From contig UQUR01000001.1 of NCBI GenBank assembly GCA_900544345.1, forward strand, positions 62,001 through 126,000: a stretch of DNA of 64,000 nucleotides. The letters run 5' to 3'. The position numbers and the translations under genes were made by a program. The notes beneath the pieces were generated by a model. It worked only from the letters and a program-made list of their open reading frames with translations, made no database searches and had not been told where the DNA came from. This DNA is from an uncultured Sutterella sp. GTDB lineage: Bacteria > Pseudomonadota > Gammaproteobacteria > Burkholderiales > Burkholderiaceae_F. Below, in pieces: positions 55,360 to 64,000 of the stretch; within the stretch, counting starts at the first letter, position 1, and the number at the start of each line of letters is the position of its first letter.

Positions 55360-56619
55360 ATGTTAAAGAGAAGTGATTTTGAAATCATGGCTCCTGTGGG
55401 CTCGCGTGAGTCGCTTTTTGCTGCGATTCAAGCTAAGGCTGATGCGGTTTACTTTGGAGTTGAAAACCTTAATATGCGTGCCCATTCGGCAAAAACCTTT
55501 ACTATTGCCGATCTGAAAGAAATTGCAGAAATCTGTAAAGAGCACGGCATAAAGAGTTATCTCACCGTCAATACGATCATTTACGATGAAGAGCGGCCTT
55601 TGATGCGTCAAATTTTAGAGGCTGCCAAAGAGGCTCAAATCGATGCCATTATTGCTTCCGATGTGGCAGTGATGAGCTATTGTCGTCAGATCGGCTTAGA
55701 AGTGCATCTGTCTACTCAATTGAATATTTCTAATGTGGAGTCGCTGCGATTTTTTGCTCAATTTGCCGATGTAGTGGTGCTTGCACGCGAACTTAACCTA
55801 AAACAAGTCGCAGCTATTTCGCACGCTATTGATGAAGAAAAAATCTGTGGACCTTCGGGTAAGCCCGTACGCATAGAAATGTTTTGTCATGGGGCACTAT
55901 GCATGGCTGTGAGCGGTAAGTGCTATCTCAGTTTGTCGACTCGTGGCTACAGTGCCAATCGCGGCAGTTGCATTCAGACCTGTCGTCGCTCCTATATTGC
56001 CAAAGATAAGGAGCGTGACATCGAATTTGAAATCGACAATGAATACATCATGAGTCCGAAGGATCTGAAAACGATTGGTTTTTTGGACAAGATGGTTAAG
56101 GCCGGTGTTCGGGTTTTCAAAGTGGAAGGTCGCGCACGGGGACCGGAATATGTACGTACTGTGGTTGAATGCTACGACGAGGCTTTGAAAGCTATTGCTG
56201 AGGGCCGCTGGAATGAAGCGCTTTCAAAGAGCTGGGACGAGCGTCTTGCGACAGTCTTTAATCGTGGTTTTTGGGATGGGTTTTATTTAGGTCAGCCTAT
56301 TGGAGAGCTCACCGAAAACTATGGCTCGCTTGCAACTGAAAAGAAAGTGTATACGGGTAAATGCCTCAAGTACTACTCTAAGCTTGGTGTGGCTGAATTT
56401 TTGGTTCAGGCGCAAAACTTTAAGTTAGGAGAAAAACTCCTTATTACCGGCCCTACAACCGGGGCGGTTTATGTAACGCCAGAGCAAATTTTGCTCGATA
56501 ACGTTTCGGTTACTGACATTGAAAAAGGAATGGATATTACGTTTAAAGTTCCGGAAAAAGTGCGTGAAAACGATAAACTTTATGTTGTTCGCAAAGTTAT
56601 CCGAGACGATGACCATTGA
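55360..56619 (+). CDS. Peptidase U32-family protein (tRNA hydroxylation type)
   Basis: A 419-residue protein of the U32 family. The N-terminal APVGSRESLFAAIQAKADAVYFGVENLNMRA matches the family, followed by EVHLSTQLNISN and the cluster GALCMAVSGKCYLSLSTRGYSANRGSCIQTCRRSY, in which four Cys likely bind an iron-sulfur cluster. E. coli TrhP and RlhA of this family hydroxylate tRNA or rRNA; which branch this is cannot be decided here. It follows the GNAT gene by 9 bases. Confidence 0.9.
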   Translation: MLKRSDFEIMAPVGSRESLFAAIQAKADAVYFGVENLNMRAHSAKTFTIADLKEIAEICKEHGIKSYLTVNTIIYDEERPLMRQILEAAKEAQIDAIIASDVAVMSYCRQIGLEVHLSTQLNISNVESLRFFAQFADVVVLARELNLKQVAAISHAIDEEKICGPSGKPVRIEMFCHGALCMAVSGKCYLSLSTRGYSANRGSCIQTCRRSYIAKDKERDIEFEIDNEYIMSPKDLKTIGFLDKMVKAGVRVFKVEGRARGPEYVRTVVECYDEALKAIAEGRWNEALSKSWDERLATVFNRGFWDGFYLGQPIGELTENYGSLATEKKVYTGKCLKYYSKLGVAEFLVQAQNFKLGEKLLITGPTTGAVYVTPEQILLDNVSVTDIEKGMDITFKVPEKVRENDKLYVVRKVIRDDDH

Positions 56620-56812
56620 TATCCTCCTCGACATCAATGAGGTGGCTTTACGGAACTGTTGTTAAGGATCAATTCTTTGACTTGATTGGAAATCACAATG
56701 ACAGTGGACTATTTTTAGCCCAATTGTGCTACTTTGACGGTGAGAAACCTGTCGTTTGACAGTCATAAAATAAATTGATCGAAATGATCAAAATTTTCAA
56801 AAGGATTTTTCA

Positions 56813-58963
56813 ATGAAAGCATTGAAGATTGCAGTAAGCGCCGCCTTGCAGGGCATGATTCAATCCGAGCGAGAGCAAGTGCCGCTCGCTGAGGCCGACT
56901 GGATGGAAGTCTCTGCAGCAGTTTTAAGTGATGAGGATTTAGCAGCGGGCAAACTCGAAGAAATTGAAAGCCGGCACTTAAATCTTCCAGTATTTGCTGT
57001 TACTGAAGGACAGGCTGAATTACCTGTGGGGCGCTTATACGGTATTTTTGAGCCCAATGCGAGTAATCGTGCCTTTTACGGCCGTCAGGTTGATCACGCT
57101 GCTCAGCAATATGAGAGTAAGCTTTTGCCGCCATTTTTCGGAAGCCTCGAAGAGTATGTTAGTGCCGGCAATCTTCAGTTTGACTGTCCGGGGCATCAGG
57201 GTGGAGCCTTTTTCAGACGTCACCCAGCAGGCCGTGCTTTCTACAATTTTTTTGGTGAATCCATTTTCCGCTCCGATCTGTGTAACGCAGATGTCTCCAT
57301 GGGAGACCTTTTAATTCATGAAGGTGCGCCTTGCGCGGCTCAAAAAGCTGCCGCCAAAATTTTCAATGCGGATAAAACTTACTTCGTTTTAAACGGCACT
57401 TCGGCTTCCAATAAAGTGGTGCTTAATGCCGTTTTGGCGCCGGGCGACCTGGTGCTTTTTGACCGCAACAATCATAAGTCCAATCATCATGGGGCACTGC
57501 TTCAGGCAGGAGCTACCCCTGTTTACCTTGAGACCGCCCGAAATCCCTACGGATTTATCGGCGGCATTGATGCGCATTGCTTTGACGAAGGTTATCTACG
57601 GGCTTTAGTGCGGGAAGTGGCCCCAGAGAAAGCCGAGCAAAAACGTCCCTTCCGACTGGCAGTTATCCAGTTGGGTACCTATGACGGCACGATTTACAAC
57701 GCCCGGCAGGTGGTGGACACAATCGGACATCTCTGTGACTACATTCTTTTTGATTCAGCTTGGGTGGGCTATGAGCAATTCATTCCGATGATGAAAGATT
57801 GCTCGCCGCTTCTTTTAGAACTTGGCCCCGATGATCCCGGAATATTTGTGACTCAGTCCGTGCATAAACAGCAGGCCGGTTTTTCACAAACCTCTCAAAT
57901 CCATAAAAAGGACAATCACATTAAAGGTCAGGAGCGCTACGTACCGCACAAGCGTTTGAATAACGCTTTTATGATGCATGCTTCAACCAGTCCTTTTTAT
58001 CCGCTTTTTGCTGCGCTTGATATCAATGCAAAAATGCATGAAGGAGAGCTTGGCAAAGCACTATGGCTTGACTGCGTTAAAGTGGGTATCGAAGCAAGAA
58101 AGCTGCTATTGAAGACCTGCCGCTACATTAAACCCTTTGTGCCGCCGATGGTGCAGGGCAGCCCCTGGGAGAGCTTTGATACCGAGCGTATGGCTCAGGA
58201 TCTCCAATTTTTTGAATTTAAACCGGATGAAAAGTGGCATGCCTTTGAGGGGTACGGTGAACATCAGTATTTTGTTGACCCATGCAAATTCCTGCTCACA
58301 ACGCCTGGAATCAATACCGAGACGGGCGAGTACGAGGATTTTGGGGTGCCAGCGACAATTCTTGCCAACTATCTGCGAGAAAATAACATTATTCCTGAAA
58401 AGTGCGACTTAAACTCCATCCTCTTTTTGATGACACCAGCAGAGGATATGGCTAAGATGAGCCATTTGGTCAGTCAAATCAAGCGCTTTGAAGATCTGCT
58501 CGATGCCGATGCGCCACTCTCAGAAGTGTTACCGAGTGTCTATCACAACAATGAAGAGCGCTATCGTGGCTACACGATTCGCAAGCTCTGTCAGGAAATG
58601 CACGACTTTTATAAGAGCCGCAATGTAAAAGCCCTTCAAAAGGCAATGTTCCGTAAAGAGCATTTCCCGAAAATGCTCATGCAGCCTCAGCAGGCGCATT
58701 TTGAGTTTATCCGTGGTCATGTGGAATTGATACCGCTCGAAAAAGCTCAAGGCCGCATCGCCGCAGAAGGTGCTTTGCCTTATCCGCCAGGGGTTCTGTG
58801 CTGTGTGCCGGGAGAAGTTTGGGGAGGAGCTGTCTTGCAGTATTTCCTCGCTCTCGAAGAAGGAATCAATCGGATGCCAGGCTTTGCCCCTGAGCTTCAA
58901 GGGGTATATATTCAACAAGATCCTGATGGAAGAAAGCGAGCCTATGGCTACGTTTTGAAGTAG
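56813..58963 (+). CDS. speF: Ornithine decarboxylase SpeF
   Basis: A 716-residue PLP enzyme converting ornithine to putrescine. The N-terminal wing domain is followed by FDCPGHQGGAFFRRHPAGRAFYNFFGES, the HEGAPCAAQ segment, FVLNGTSASNKVVLNAVL, and the PLP lysine in VTQSVHKQQAGFSQTSQIHKK. The sequence is very close to E. coli SpeF as remembered. AAAAGGA precedes the ATG. potE, its usual partner, is about 50 kb away. The 193-bp gap before it holds CTGTC-GTTT-GACAG (56751-56764) but no clear SpeFL-like leader. Confidence 0.95.
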   Translation: MKALKIAVSAALQGMIQSEREQVPLAEADWMEVSAAVLSDEDLAAGKLEEIESRHLNLPVFAVTEGQAELPVGRLYGIFEPNASNRAFYGRQVDHAAQQYESKLLPPFFGSLEEYVSAGNLQFDCPGHQGGAFFRRHPAGRAFYNFFGESIFRSDLCNADVSMGDLLIHEGAPCAAQKAAAKIFNADKTYFVLNGTSASNKVVLNAVLAPGDLVLFDRNNHKSNHHGALLQAGATPVYLETARNPYGFIGGIDAHCFDEGYLRALVREVAPEKAEQKRPFRLAVIQLGTYDGTIYNARQVVDTIGHLCDYILFDSAWVGYEQFIPMMKDCSPLLLELGPDDPGIFVTQSVHKQQAGFSQTSQIHKKDNHIKGQERYVPHKRLNNAFMMHASTSPFYPLFAALDINAKMHEGELGKALWLDCVKVGIEARKLLLKTCRYIKPFVPPMVQGSPWESFDTERMAQDLQFFEFKPDEKWHAFEGYGEHQYFVDPCKFLLTTPGINTETGEYEDFGVPATILANYLRENNIIPEKCDLNSILFLMTPAEDMAKMSHLVSQIKRFEDLLDADAPLSEVLPSVYHNNEERYRGYTIRKLCQEMHDFYKSRNVKALQKAMFRKEHFPKMLMQPQQAHFEFIRGHVELIPLEKAQGRIAAEGALPYPPGVLCCVPGEVWGGAVLQYFLALEEGINRMPGFAPELQGVYIQQDPDGRKRAYGYVLK

Positions 58964-58983
58964 GATATTGAAAACATTGTAGG

Positions 58984-59024
58984 TGAGCCGCAGGACTTAA
59001 AATTTTTTCTGCGGCTCATTTTTG
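58984..59024. terminator. Bidirectional terminator between speF and the M20 gene
   Basis: The 10-bp stem TGAGCCGCAG/CTGCGGCTCA is followed on the plus strand by TTTTTG, and on the minus strand it lies after the AbgA-like gene stop. Confidence 0.85.
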
Positions 59025-59025
59025 T

Positions 59026-60303
59026 TTAGCGTTTTCCGTTAATGAGTTTGGCAAAACTCAAAAAGATATTGAACGCTACGGGAAGATTTTTTTCATCCTG
59101 CACATCGAAGTCCGGACGATGATGCCCCTTGTGTTCGCAGCCATAAAGGAAAAAACCTGCCTGGCCGCCGTGCTCAGCCACTTTGCGAATCAGCCATGAG
59201 CAGTCTTCAGAACCTGACGGTCCATCATAGCGGGGCATTAATTTGACCCCATCAACCTGTCGGATCGCTTCTTCCATTTTGTCCATAAATTCAGGACAAA
59301 CAATGAGTGTTGAAGCTTCACCCACGCGTTGCACCTCAGCTTTGACCTGATAGGCTTTTTCAACGCCTTCGATGATATGCTCAACGTTTTGAGCCATAAA
59401 ATCATTGACTTCTTGAGTTTCGCCTCTAACTTCCATTTGCATCATGGCGTGAGAAGCAATGATATTGCGTCCTTCGCCTGCAACCAATTTGCCCACCGCA
59501 ACACGTGAGTCACCGCCGCTGTGTCTCGGAATGCCCTGAATCATCATAGTGGCACAGGCCGCAGCGACTAAAGCGTTGCGACCCTTTTCAGGGTTACCGC
59601 CTGCGTGCGCTTCAAGGCCGGTAAAATGAATATCGAATTTGGTTGAAGCTAAAAAACCCGCTTTTTGAACGCTGACTTCACCGCTATGAAAGTCACCGCC
59701 CACGTGGCTGCCCGCAAACCAAGAAACATCGTCCAAAATCCCAGATTCAGCCATTGGACGTCCACCTCTGACGCCTTCTTCGGCCGGTTGAAAAAGAATT
59801 TTGAATGTCCCGCAAAATTCATCCTTATGATTCCAGAGCCAGTGCGCCACGGTTAAGCCTACTGCAGTATGAGCATCGTGTCCGCAGGCGTGCATCACAC
59901 CCGGCAGTTCGCTCGCAAAACCTTCTTTTGCAGGCAGGTGGGACGGATCATCAGACTCTCTGACAGGCAGGGCATCCATATCACATCGGAAAGCTGTGAC
60001 AGGACCGGGACGACCTGTTTCAATGATAGCAACGGCTCCTGTGTAGCCTTCGGTTTGTTCAATAAAACTTTCCGGTACACCGTGACGAATAGCCCTTTGA
60101 ATAGCATCCTTGACTTCTGTTTCATAACGGCCCATTACAAAAGAAGGATTAATTACTTTTGTACCGAGAAGATAAGGAATGCCCCACTTTTGCAATTGGC
60201 TGCATACGATCCACATTGTTTCAAACTCAGTCCAGCCTACTTCAGGGCGGCGATGGATTGCGCGACGAGTTTGAATCATCTCTTTAATATAATTCTCAGT
60301 CAC
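59026..60303 (-). CDS. M20-family amidohydrolase, AbgA-like
   Basis: A 425-residue zinc hydrolase. Metal-site motifs are CDMDALPV near residue 125, MHACGHDAHTAVGLTVAH near 150, QPAEEGVRGGRPMAESG near 188, a FAGSHVGGDFHSG segment with ligand His, and a C-terminal GCEHKGHHRPDFD. The N-terminal RRAIHRRPEVGWTEFETMWIV and the long insert fit the AbgA group (p-aminobenzoyl-glutamate or related N-acyl amino acids). It is distinct from the shorter M20 enzyme at 32922. Confidence 0.88.
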   Translation of the reverse strand: MTENYIKEMIQTRRAIHRRPEVGWTEFETMWIVCSQLQKWGIPYLLGTKVINPSFVMGRYETEVKDAIQRAIRHGVPESFIEQTEGYTGAVAIIETGRPGPVTAFRCDMDALPVRESDDPSHLPAKEGFASELPGVMHACGHDAHTAVGLTVAHWLWNHKDEFCGTFKILFQPAEEGVRGGRPMAESGILDDVSWFAGSHVGGDFHSGEVSVQKAGFLASTKFDIHFTGLEAHAGGNPEKGRNALVAAACATMMIQGIPRHSGGDSRVAVGKLVAGEGRNIIASHAMMQMEVRGETQEVNDFMAQNVEHIIEGVEKAYQVKAEVQRVGEASTLIVCPEFMDKMEEAIRQVDGVKLMPRYDGPSGSEDCSWLIRKVAEHGGQAGFFLYGCEHKGHHRPDFDVQDEKNLPVAFNIFLSFAKLINGKR

Positions 60304-60340
60304 TTTTTTCCTCCTATAGTTTCTGAAACAGATACGAAAA

Positions 60341-60363
60341 GAGCCAGCTAAAAAGCCGGCTCT
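60341..60363 (-). terminator. Terminator of the secreted-protein gene
   Basis: On the minus strand GAGCCGGC/GCTGGCTC (one G-U pair) with loop TTTTTA, followed by TTTTC, just after the stop of the 60372 gene. Confidence 0.8.
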
Positions 60364-60371
60364 GTGAGGCG

Positions 60372-61385
60372 CTATTTCAAAGCTTTTTGAATGCTTTCGG
60401 CAGCCGTTTTATTGAAGCGATATTGGTTATCGGTAAAAGTACGCTTTGCGTGCAAAACACGACCAGGTAAAACTTGAGCATGAGGCTTTTTCACTTCAAT
60501 AAAGGCAAAATCTAAAGCGCCGCTTTCACTTGAGTGAATACCGATGTCGCGGCGGTCAATGTGTTTGGGAAAATCGAGTGTCAGGACTTTTGTTCCGTTA
60601 ATCGTTTGAATTTTGTAAGAGCCATCAGCGACTTTGGCTCCGTCGACTTCACAGAAGACTTTACCGCGTTTGGCTTGAAAAATTTCAATTTTGCCCGTGT
60701 TGCCCTTACGATTAGTGAAACGAATGGCATAGGGTTGAGAGCCAGAACGCTTTTCGTAGCGCAGACAGTTGGGGATTTTCCCAGAGAATGCTTTGACAAA
60801 ACCTTCAACCGTTTTTTGACCCGTGAAAATATTGGTCTGCGGGACGATGAGCTCTGTGCGAAGGCTGGTGATGATTGGTTCGTAGGCAATGGAGCCTGGA
60901 GCAAACTTAGCCCAGCGAGAGACTTTTTCAGACAGTTTAGTGTCTTTGCCGTTTTGAAGTTTTAGATAAGGAGCAATTGATTGCTCGGACACATCATAGG
61001 CTTTGAGTTCAACCGAAAGTCCACTCGATTGGCCCTGTCTGATTATATTGACTTTATTGCCAGCCACTGCGCGCGCAGAATTGGGTGTAGAAGGTCTTTG
61101 CAGAACACCATTTCTTACTGTCCAGTCTTGAGTGGTGGCATAAGAAAAATATTTCGGTGCCCCCTTGGAGTATTCAGTGATGAGTCGGTAACTTTGACCG
61201 GCTTTTTTCCCAAGTTTATATAGGCTTTGATTTTGATCGTAAAAATGATAAACACCGGTTTGAAAGGCACTCAATGTACTGATATGAGCAAGTGGTGCGG
61301 CATCGCCCGGCACTGCAGCAACGGAAATTCCAGAAAGTGACAGTCCCAGAAGGGCGCAGGTACTGAGTTTAAGAATTGAAGGCAT
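60372..61385 (-). CDS. Secreted hypothetical protein
   Basis: A 337-residue protein with a clear Sec signal (MPSILKLSTCALLGLSLSGISVAA, cleavage near residue 24). The ATG at 61385 with GGGTGA 6 bases upstream is preferred over the in-frame start at 61409. The mature part is Lys/Ser-rich with several tyrosines and short beta-like stretches (VKAYDVSEQ, TELIVPQTN). No family or motif is recognised. It is monocistronic, near a tRNA gene, and is likely periplasmic. Confidence 0.75.
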   Translation of the reverse strand: MPSILKLSTCALLGLSLSGISVAAVPGDAAPLAHISTLSAFQTGVYHFYDQNQSLYKLGKKAGQSYRLITEYSKGAPKYFSYATTQDWTVRNGVLQRPSTPNSARAVAGNKVNIIRQGQSSGLSVELKAYDVSEQSIAPYLKLQNGKDTKLSEKVSRWAKFAPGSIAYEPIITSLRTELIVPQTNIFTGQKTVEGFVKAFSGKIPNCLRYEKRSGSQPYAIRFTNRKGNTGKIEIFQAKRGKVFCEVDGAKVADGSYKIQTINGTKVLTLDFPKHIDRRDIGIHSSESGALDFAFIEVKKPHAQVLPGRVLHAKRTFTDNQYRFNKTAAESIQKALK

Positions 61386-61483
61386 GAAATCACCCTGACG
61401 AAAAGTCAACTAGAACGATCCGATTATAGGTTAATGTAAAGCGGAAAACTGTTTCCGAAGGTTTCAGAGGCAAGGCGATAGGA

Positions 61484-61560
<77 letters not shown>

Positions 61561-61626
61561 ATCCAAAAGAAAGTTGTCATTTTAAAGCAAAGTGTTCATT
61601 TGTGCGAATTGTTGCTGATTGCTCTA

Positions 61627-62613
61627 TCAAGTTAATGGTTTTTTCCAGCCATAAGAGGCATTTTCCTTTAGCGTAAAATTGTCGAAAATGTTTTCGACCG
61701 CCTCTTCATAATCCTGAAGTGTTTTGGCTTTATAAACCGATTTGACGGCGCGATCAGCATTTTCGAAAAGATTATGCTGAAAGAACCAGTACTCTTTCAT
61801 TCGCATCACTGCATTTTTAACGTTACCGAAAGCTACACAGTAACTCTCGAGCAATGCTTCGTAATAGGTTTTTAATTCTTGGATGGTTGCAGGGTTACCG
61901 CCTCGCGCTTTTCGAAATAGTGCTGGATCGGCCATAAGCGCTCTGCCTACCATAATGTGTGCCAAGGGCTGGTACTTGTTTTCAATTTCTTTGATGTCAT
62001 TTGTGGTGATGACATCGCCGTTATAACCGATAGGCATTTTCAAAAGACTGAAGTAGTGTTTAAAAATGCTTTCTCTGATTTCGCCCTTATAAAAGTCCGT
62101 ACGCACCCTTGGATGAATGGTGAGAGACTTCATCTGAGGATAGTGGTTGTAAACGTCAGCGAGTAAATCGAATTCTTTTTCATCTGACCATCCAAGACGC
62201 GTTTTGATCGAAATGGCAATAGGAAGATCCGCATCAAAAATTTTGTCAAGAAAGTGCTGCAGTTGTGCCGGTTCCCTTAAAAATCCCGAACCTTTCCCTT
62301 TGGCAACAACTGTTCCTGCAGGACAACCCAAGTTAAGATTGACTTCGTCGTAACCTAAATCTGCCAAAGCTCGTGCAGCCCAAACAAAGTCTTCAACCCT
62401 GCGGGTTAGAAGCTGGGGGACAACTTTAATTCCAACATTAATATCAGGAGCCAATTCACGCATCTGCCGCTCGGTGAACCGAGGCAGTGTCGTCGGTGTA
62501 ATAAAGGGCAGAAAATAAGCATCTGCCTGACCGAAAAAGTGAGCATGTATGCGACGGAAGGCAAATCCTGTGAGACCTTCCATCGGAGCAACTACCAATA
62601 AAGGATCCGCCAT
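61627..62613 (-). CDS. tRNA-dihydrouridine synthase
   Basis: A 328-residue FMN-dependent reductase forming dihydrouridine in tRNA. The catalytic Cys lies in NLNLGCPAGTVVAKGKGSGFL near residue 93. FMN-binding elements are APMEGLTG at the start, VKIRTRLGW-like SIKTRLGWSDE, and HIMVGRALMADPALF. The VAKGKGSGFL form is more typical of Firmicutes or Bacteroidetes enzymes than of E. coli DusA-C. The ATG at 62613 follows the symporter stop by one base; the longer upstream start would overlap it. Confidence 0.88.
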   Translation of the reverse strand: MADPLLVVAPMEGLTGFAFRRIHAHFFGQADAYFLPFITPTTLPRFTERQMRELAPDINVGIKVVPQLLTRRVEDFVWAARALADLGYDEVNLNLGCPAGTVVAKGKGSGFLREPAQLQHFLDKIFDADLPIAISIKTRLGWSDEKEFDLLADVYNHYPQMKSLTIHPRVRTDFYKGEIRESIFKHYFSLLKMPIGYNGDVITTNDIKEIENKYQPLAHIMVGRALMADPALFRKARGGNPATIQELKTYYEALLESYCVAFGNVKNAVMRMKEYWFFQHNLFENADRAVKSVYKAKTLQDYEEAVENIFDNFTLKENASYGWKKPLT

Positions 62614-62614
62614 A

Positions 62615-63982
62615 TTAGATAAATTTCGCTTTCTTGAGTTTTTCTTCAAAATCTTTTAATGATGAGCCAACTACTTTGTTCAAAAGTAAGAGGGCTATTA
62701 CGTTGGGAATCACCATGATACCGTTAAAGAAGTCCGACAGGGTCCAAACAAGATTAACGTGAGTGACAGCTCCAAGAATGAGGAAAGCACAAACAATTAA
62801 GCGATAGATAAAAATGCCTCGTCCGTGGAACAAGTAGCGGACATTTTGTTCGCTAAAGAAATACCAGCCGATAATGGTGGAATAGGCAAAAAAGAAAAGA
62901 CAAATTGCAACGAATCCAACGCCAGCACTGCCCAAACCGACTGAATAGGCTTTTTGTGTTAATGCAATACCGGTGGTATCAAAGTCCATGACGCCTGTCA
63001 CCAAAATAACCAACACCGTAAAAGTCACAATCAGAACGGTAGTGAAAACTCCGAAAATAGCAACAAGACCTTGCTCGGCGGGATGTTCAACTTTGGCTAC
63101 TGCATGAGCGTGAGGCGTGGTGCCCATTCCGGCTTCGTTTGAGAAAAGGCCGCGGGCAACACCAAATTGCATTGCTTTGGCAACGGTGAGACCTAGCGCA
63201 CCGCCACCCACGGCTTCAGGATTAAATGCTGCGGTGAAAACAAGTTCAAAAGCGGGCAGGATCTGGTCATAATGACAAACGAGGACAAAGCTGCCGCCGA
63301 TCAGATAAAGTCCTGCCATAAAGGGCACTAACTTTTCTGTGACGCTTGCTAGTCGCCCCATACCGCCGAACATCACCAATCCCGATAAAATCGCAACGCC
63401 GATGCCGGAAATTAAGAGCGGAATATCAAAAGCGTGGTTTAAGGCTTGAGAAACCGTATTGGATTGAACCAGGCTACCCATGCAACCCATCGTAATAATG
63501 GCAACAGCAGAGAAAAAGACTGCCATCGGCTTAAATTTAGGACCCAGCCCCAAAGAAATATAAAAGGCCGGTCCTCCCACTACTCGGTCATTTTCTCCGG
63601 TTACTTTGTAGATTTGAGCTAAAACAGCTTCAGCAAAAATAGTTGCCATACCAAAAAATGCCGCTACCCATAGCCAAAAAAGAGCTCCGGGACCGCCTGC
63701 AACGATTGCAGTAGCTGCACCGGCTACATTACCTGTTCCGACTTGAGCGGCAACAGCCGTAGCCAGAGCCTGAAATGAACTCATTCCTGTTTGGTCAGCA
63801 CGCTTTCCAAATAGCGTCGCGTTATTGAAAAGAAAACGCAAAGCGGTCGGGAAAAGACGAATTTGGACAAAGCGCAGTTTGAAAGTGTAAAAAATGCCTG
63901 TACCGCATAAGAGAGGAATCAAGACAAAAACACCCCAAAGAACACTGTTAATGTCACCAAAAAGATGATTTAAAAACTCCAT
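62615..63982 (-). CDS. AGCS-family sodium:alanine/glycine symporter
   Basis: A 455-residue inner-membrane transporter with about 11 hydrophobic segments. Family landmarks are FQALATAVAAQVGTGNVAGAATAIVAGGPGALFWLW near residue 70 and GVARGLFSNEAGMGTTPHAHAVA near residue 275. The start is preceded by GAGGT. It lies one base before the dus start on the same strand, so the two genes are probably coupled. Substrate choice (alanine or glycine) cannot be read. Confidence 0.93.
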   Translation of the reverse strand: MEFLNHLFGDINSVLWGVFVLIPLLCGTGIFYTFKLRFVQIRLFPTALRFLFNNATLFGKRADQTGMSSFQALATAVAAQVGTGNVAGAATAIVAGGPGALFWLWVAAFFGMATIFAEAVLAQIYKVTGENDRVVGGPAFYISLGLGPKFKPMAVFFSAVAIITMGCMGSLVQSNTVSQALNHAFDIPLLISGIGVAILSGLVMFGGMGRLASVTEKLVPFMAGLYLIGGSFVLVCHYDQILPAFELVFTAAFNPEAVGGGALGLTVAKAMQFGVARGLFSNEAGMGTTPHAHAVAKVEHPAEQGLVAIFGVFTTVLIVTFTVLVILVTGVMDFDTTGIALTQKAYSVGLGSAGVGFVAICLFFFAYSTIIGWYFFSEQNVRYLFHGRGIFIYRLIVCAFLILGAVTHVNLVWTLSDFFNGIMVIPNVIALLLLNKVVGSSLKDFEEKLKKAKFI

Positions 63983-64000
63983 TTCTACCTCATAGTTGGT

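Noticed and set aside
56637..56759. A 40-codon ORF before speF that could be a SpeFL-like leader peptide
   Set aside because: There is no Shine-Dalgarno, and the sequence does not resemble the known leader, with no ornithine-sensing pattern visible. Treated as chance.

Overview
The window looks like a chromosomal segment of a host-associated betaproteobacterium of moderate GC content. The order kdsA-eno-ftsB, recJ followed by an overlapping COG4255-like gene, suhB divergent from a TrmJ-type methyltransferase, and pepA-holC-valS are all betaproteobacterial or broader proteobacterial arrangements. SpeF ornithine decarboxylase, PotE antiporter, two M20 amidohydrolases, an AGCS alanine symporter and a P1 peptidase suggest an amino-acid-using gut organism. 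A Sutterellaceae-like bacterium is my best guess, but this is inference without a database search.

Layout. 1-5.3 kb: the 3' part of an alkaline phosphatase, a three-gene LolD/MacB-type ABC operon with a secreted CPFC-motif protein, and a Tat-exported HD-like protein. 5.4-7.3 kb: a small basic ORF resembling ArfA, tRNA-Glu(CUC) and potE. 7.6-17.6 kb: a complete type I-F CRISPR-Cas locus read on the minus strand (cas1, cas2-3 fusion, cas8f, cas5f, cas7f, cas6f, leader, 33-repeat array). 17.7-22.8 kb: the upstream cas control region, a divergent MazG/DUF2075 pair, an EamA exporter, and an AAA/DUF4143 ATPase preceded by four 32-bp direct repeats. 23-36.6 kb: tRNA-Leu, secG, tpiA, recJ, a CDF metal exporter, DUF1846, kdsA, eno, ftsB, M20, hslO and a gamma-carbonic-anhydrase-like gene. 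36.6-45 kb: PHP, M50 protease, bamC, DUF805, a SlyD-like PPIase, mutS, suhB, trmJ-like and tRNA-Ser. 45-64 kb: DUF362, MFS, P1 peptidase, valS, holC, pepA, VOC, GNAT, U32, speF, an AbgA-like hydrolase, a secreted unknown, a CAU-anticodon tRNA, dus and an AGCS symporter.

The most interesting signal lies between cas1 and the divergent mazG-like gene. Two degenerate copies of the CRISPR repeat (17716-17785) flank a 14-nt guide. The upstream copy keeps the exact 8-nt crRNA 5' handle, and both copies keep the Cas6f hairpin through compensatory or wobble changes. The guide matches a site only about 10 bp upstream (17795-17808) at 13 of 14 positions. That site has the type I-F CC PAM, and the sole mismatch is at position 12, one of the every-sixth positions flipped out in Cascade. 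It overlaps candidate -10 elements on both strands. This has the form of a crRNA-like regulatory RNA (CreR class) by which the Csy complex would repress its own operon and possibly the divergent MazG/DUF2075 operon. CreR-type RNAs are known in several CRISPR types; this instance is inferred from sequence only.
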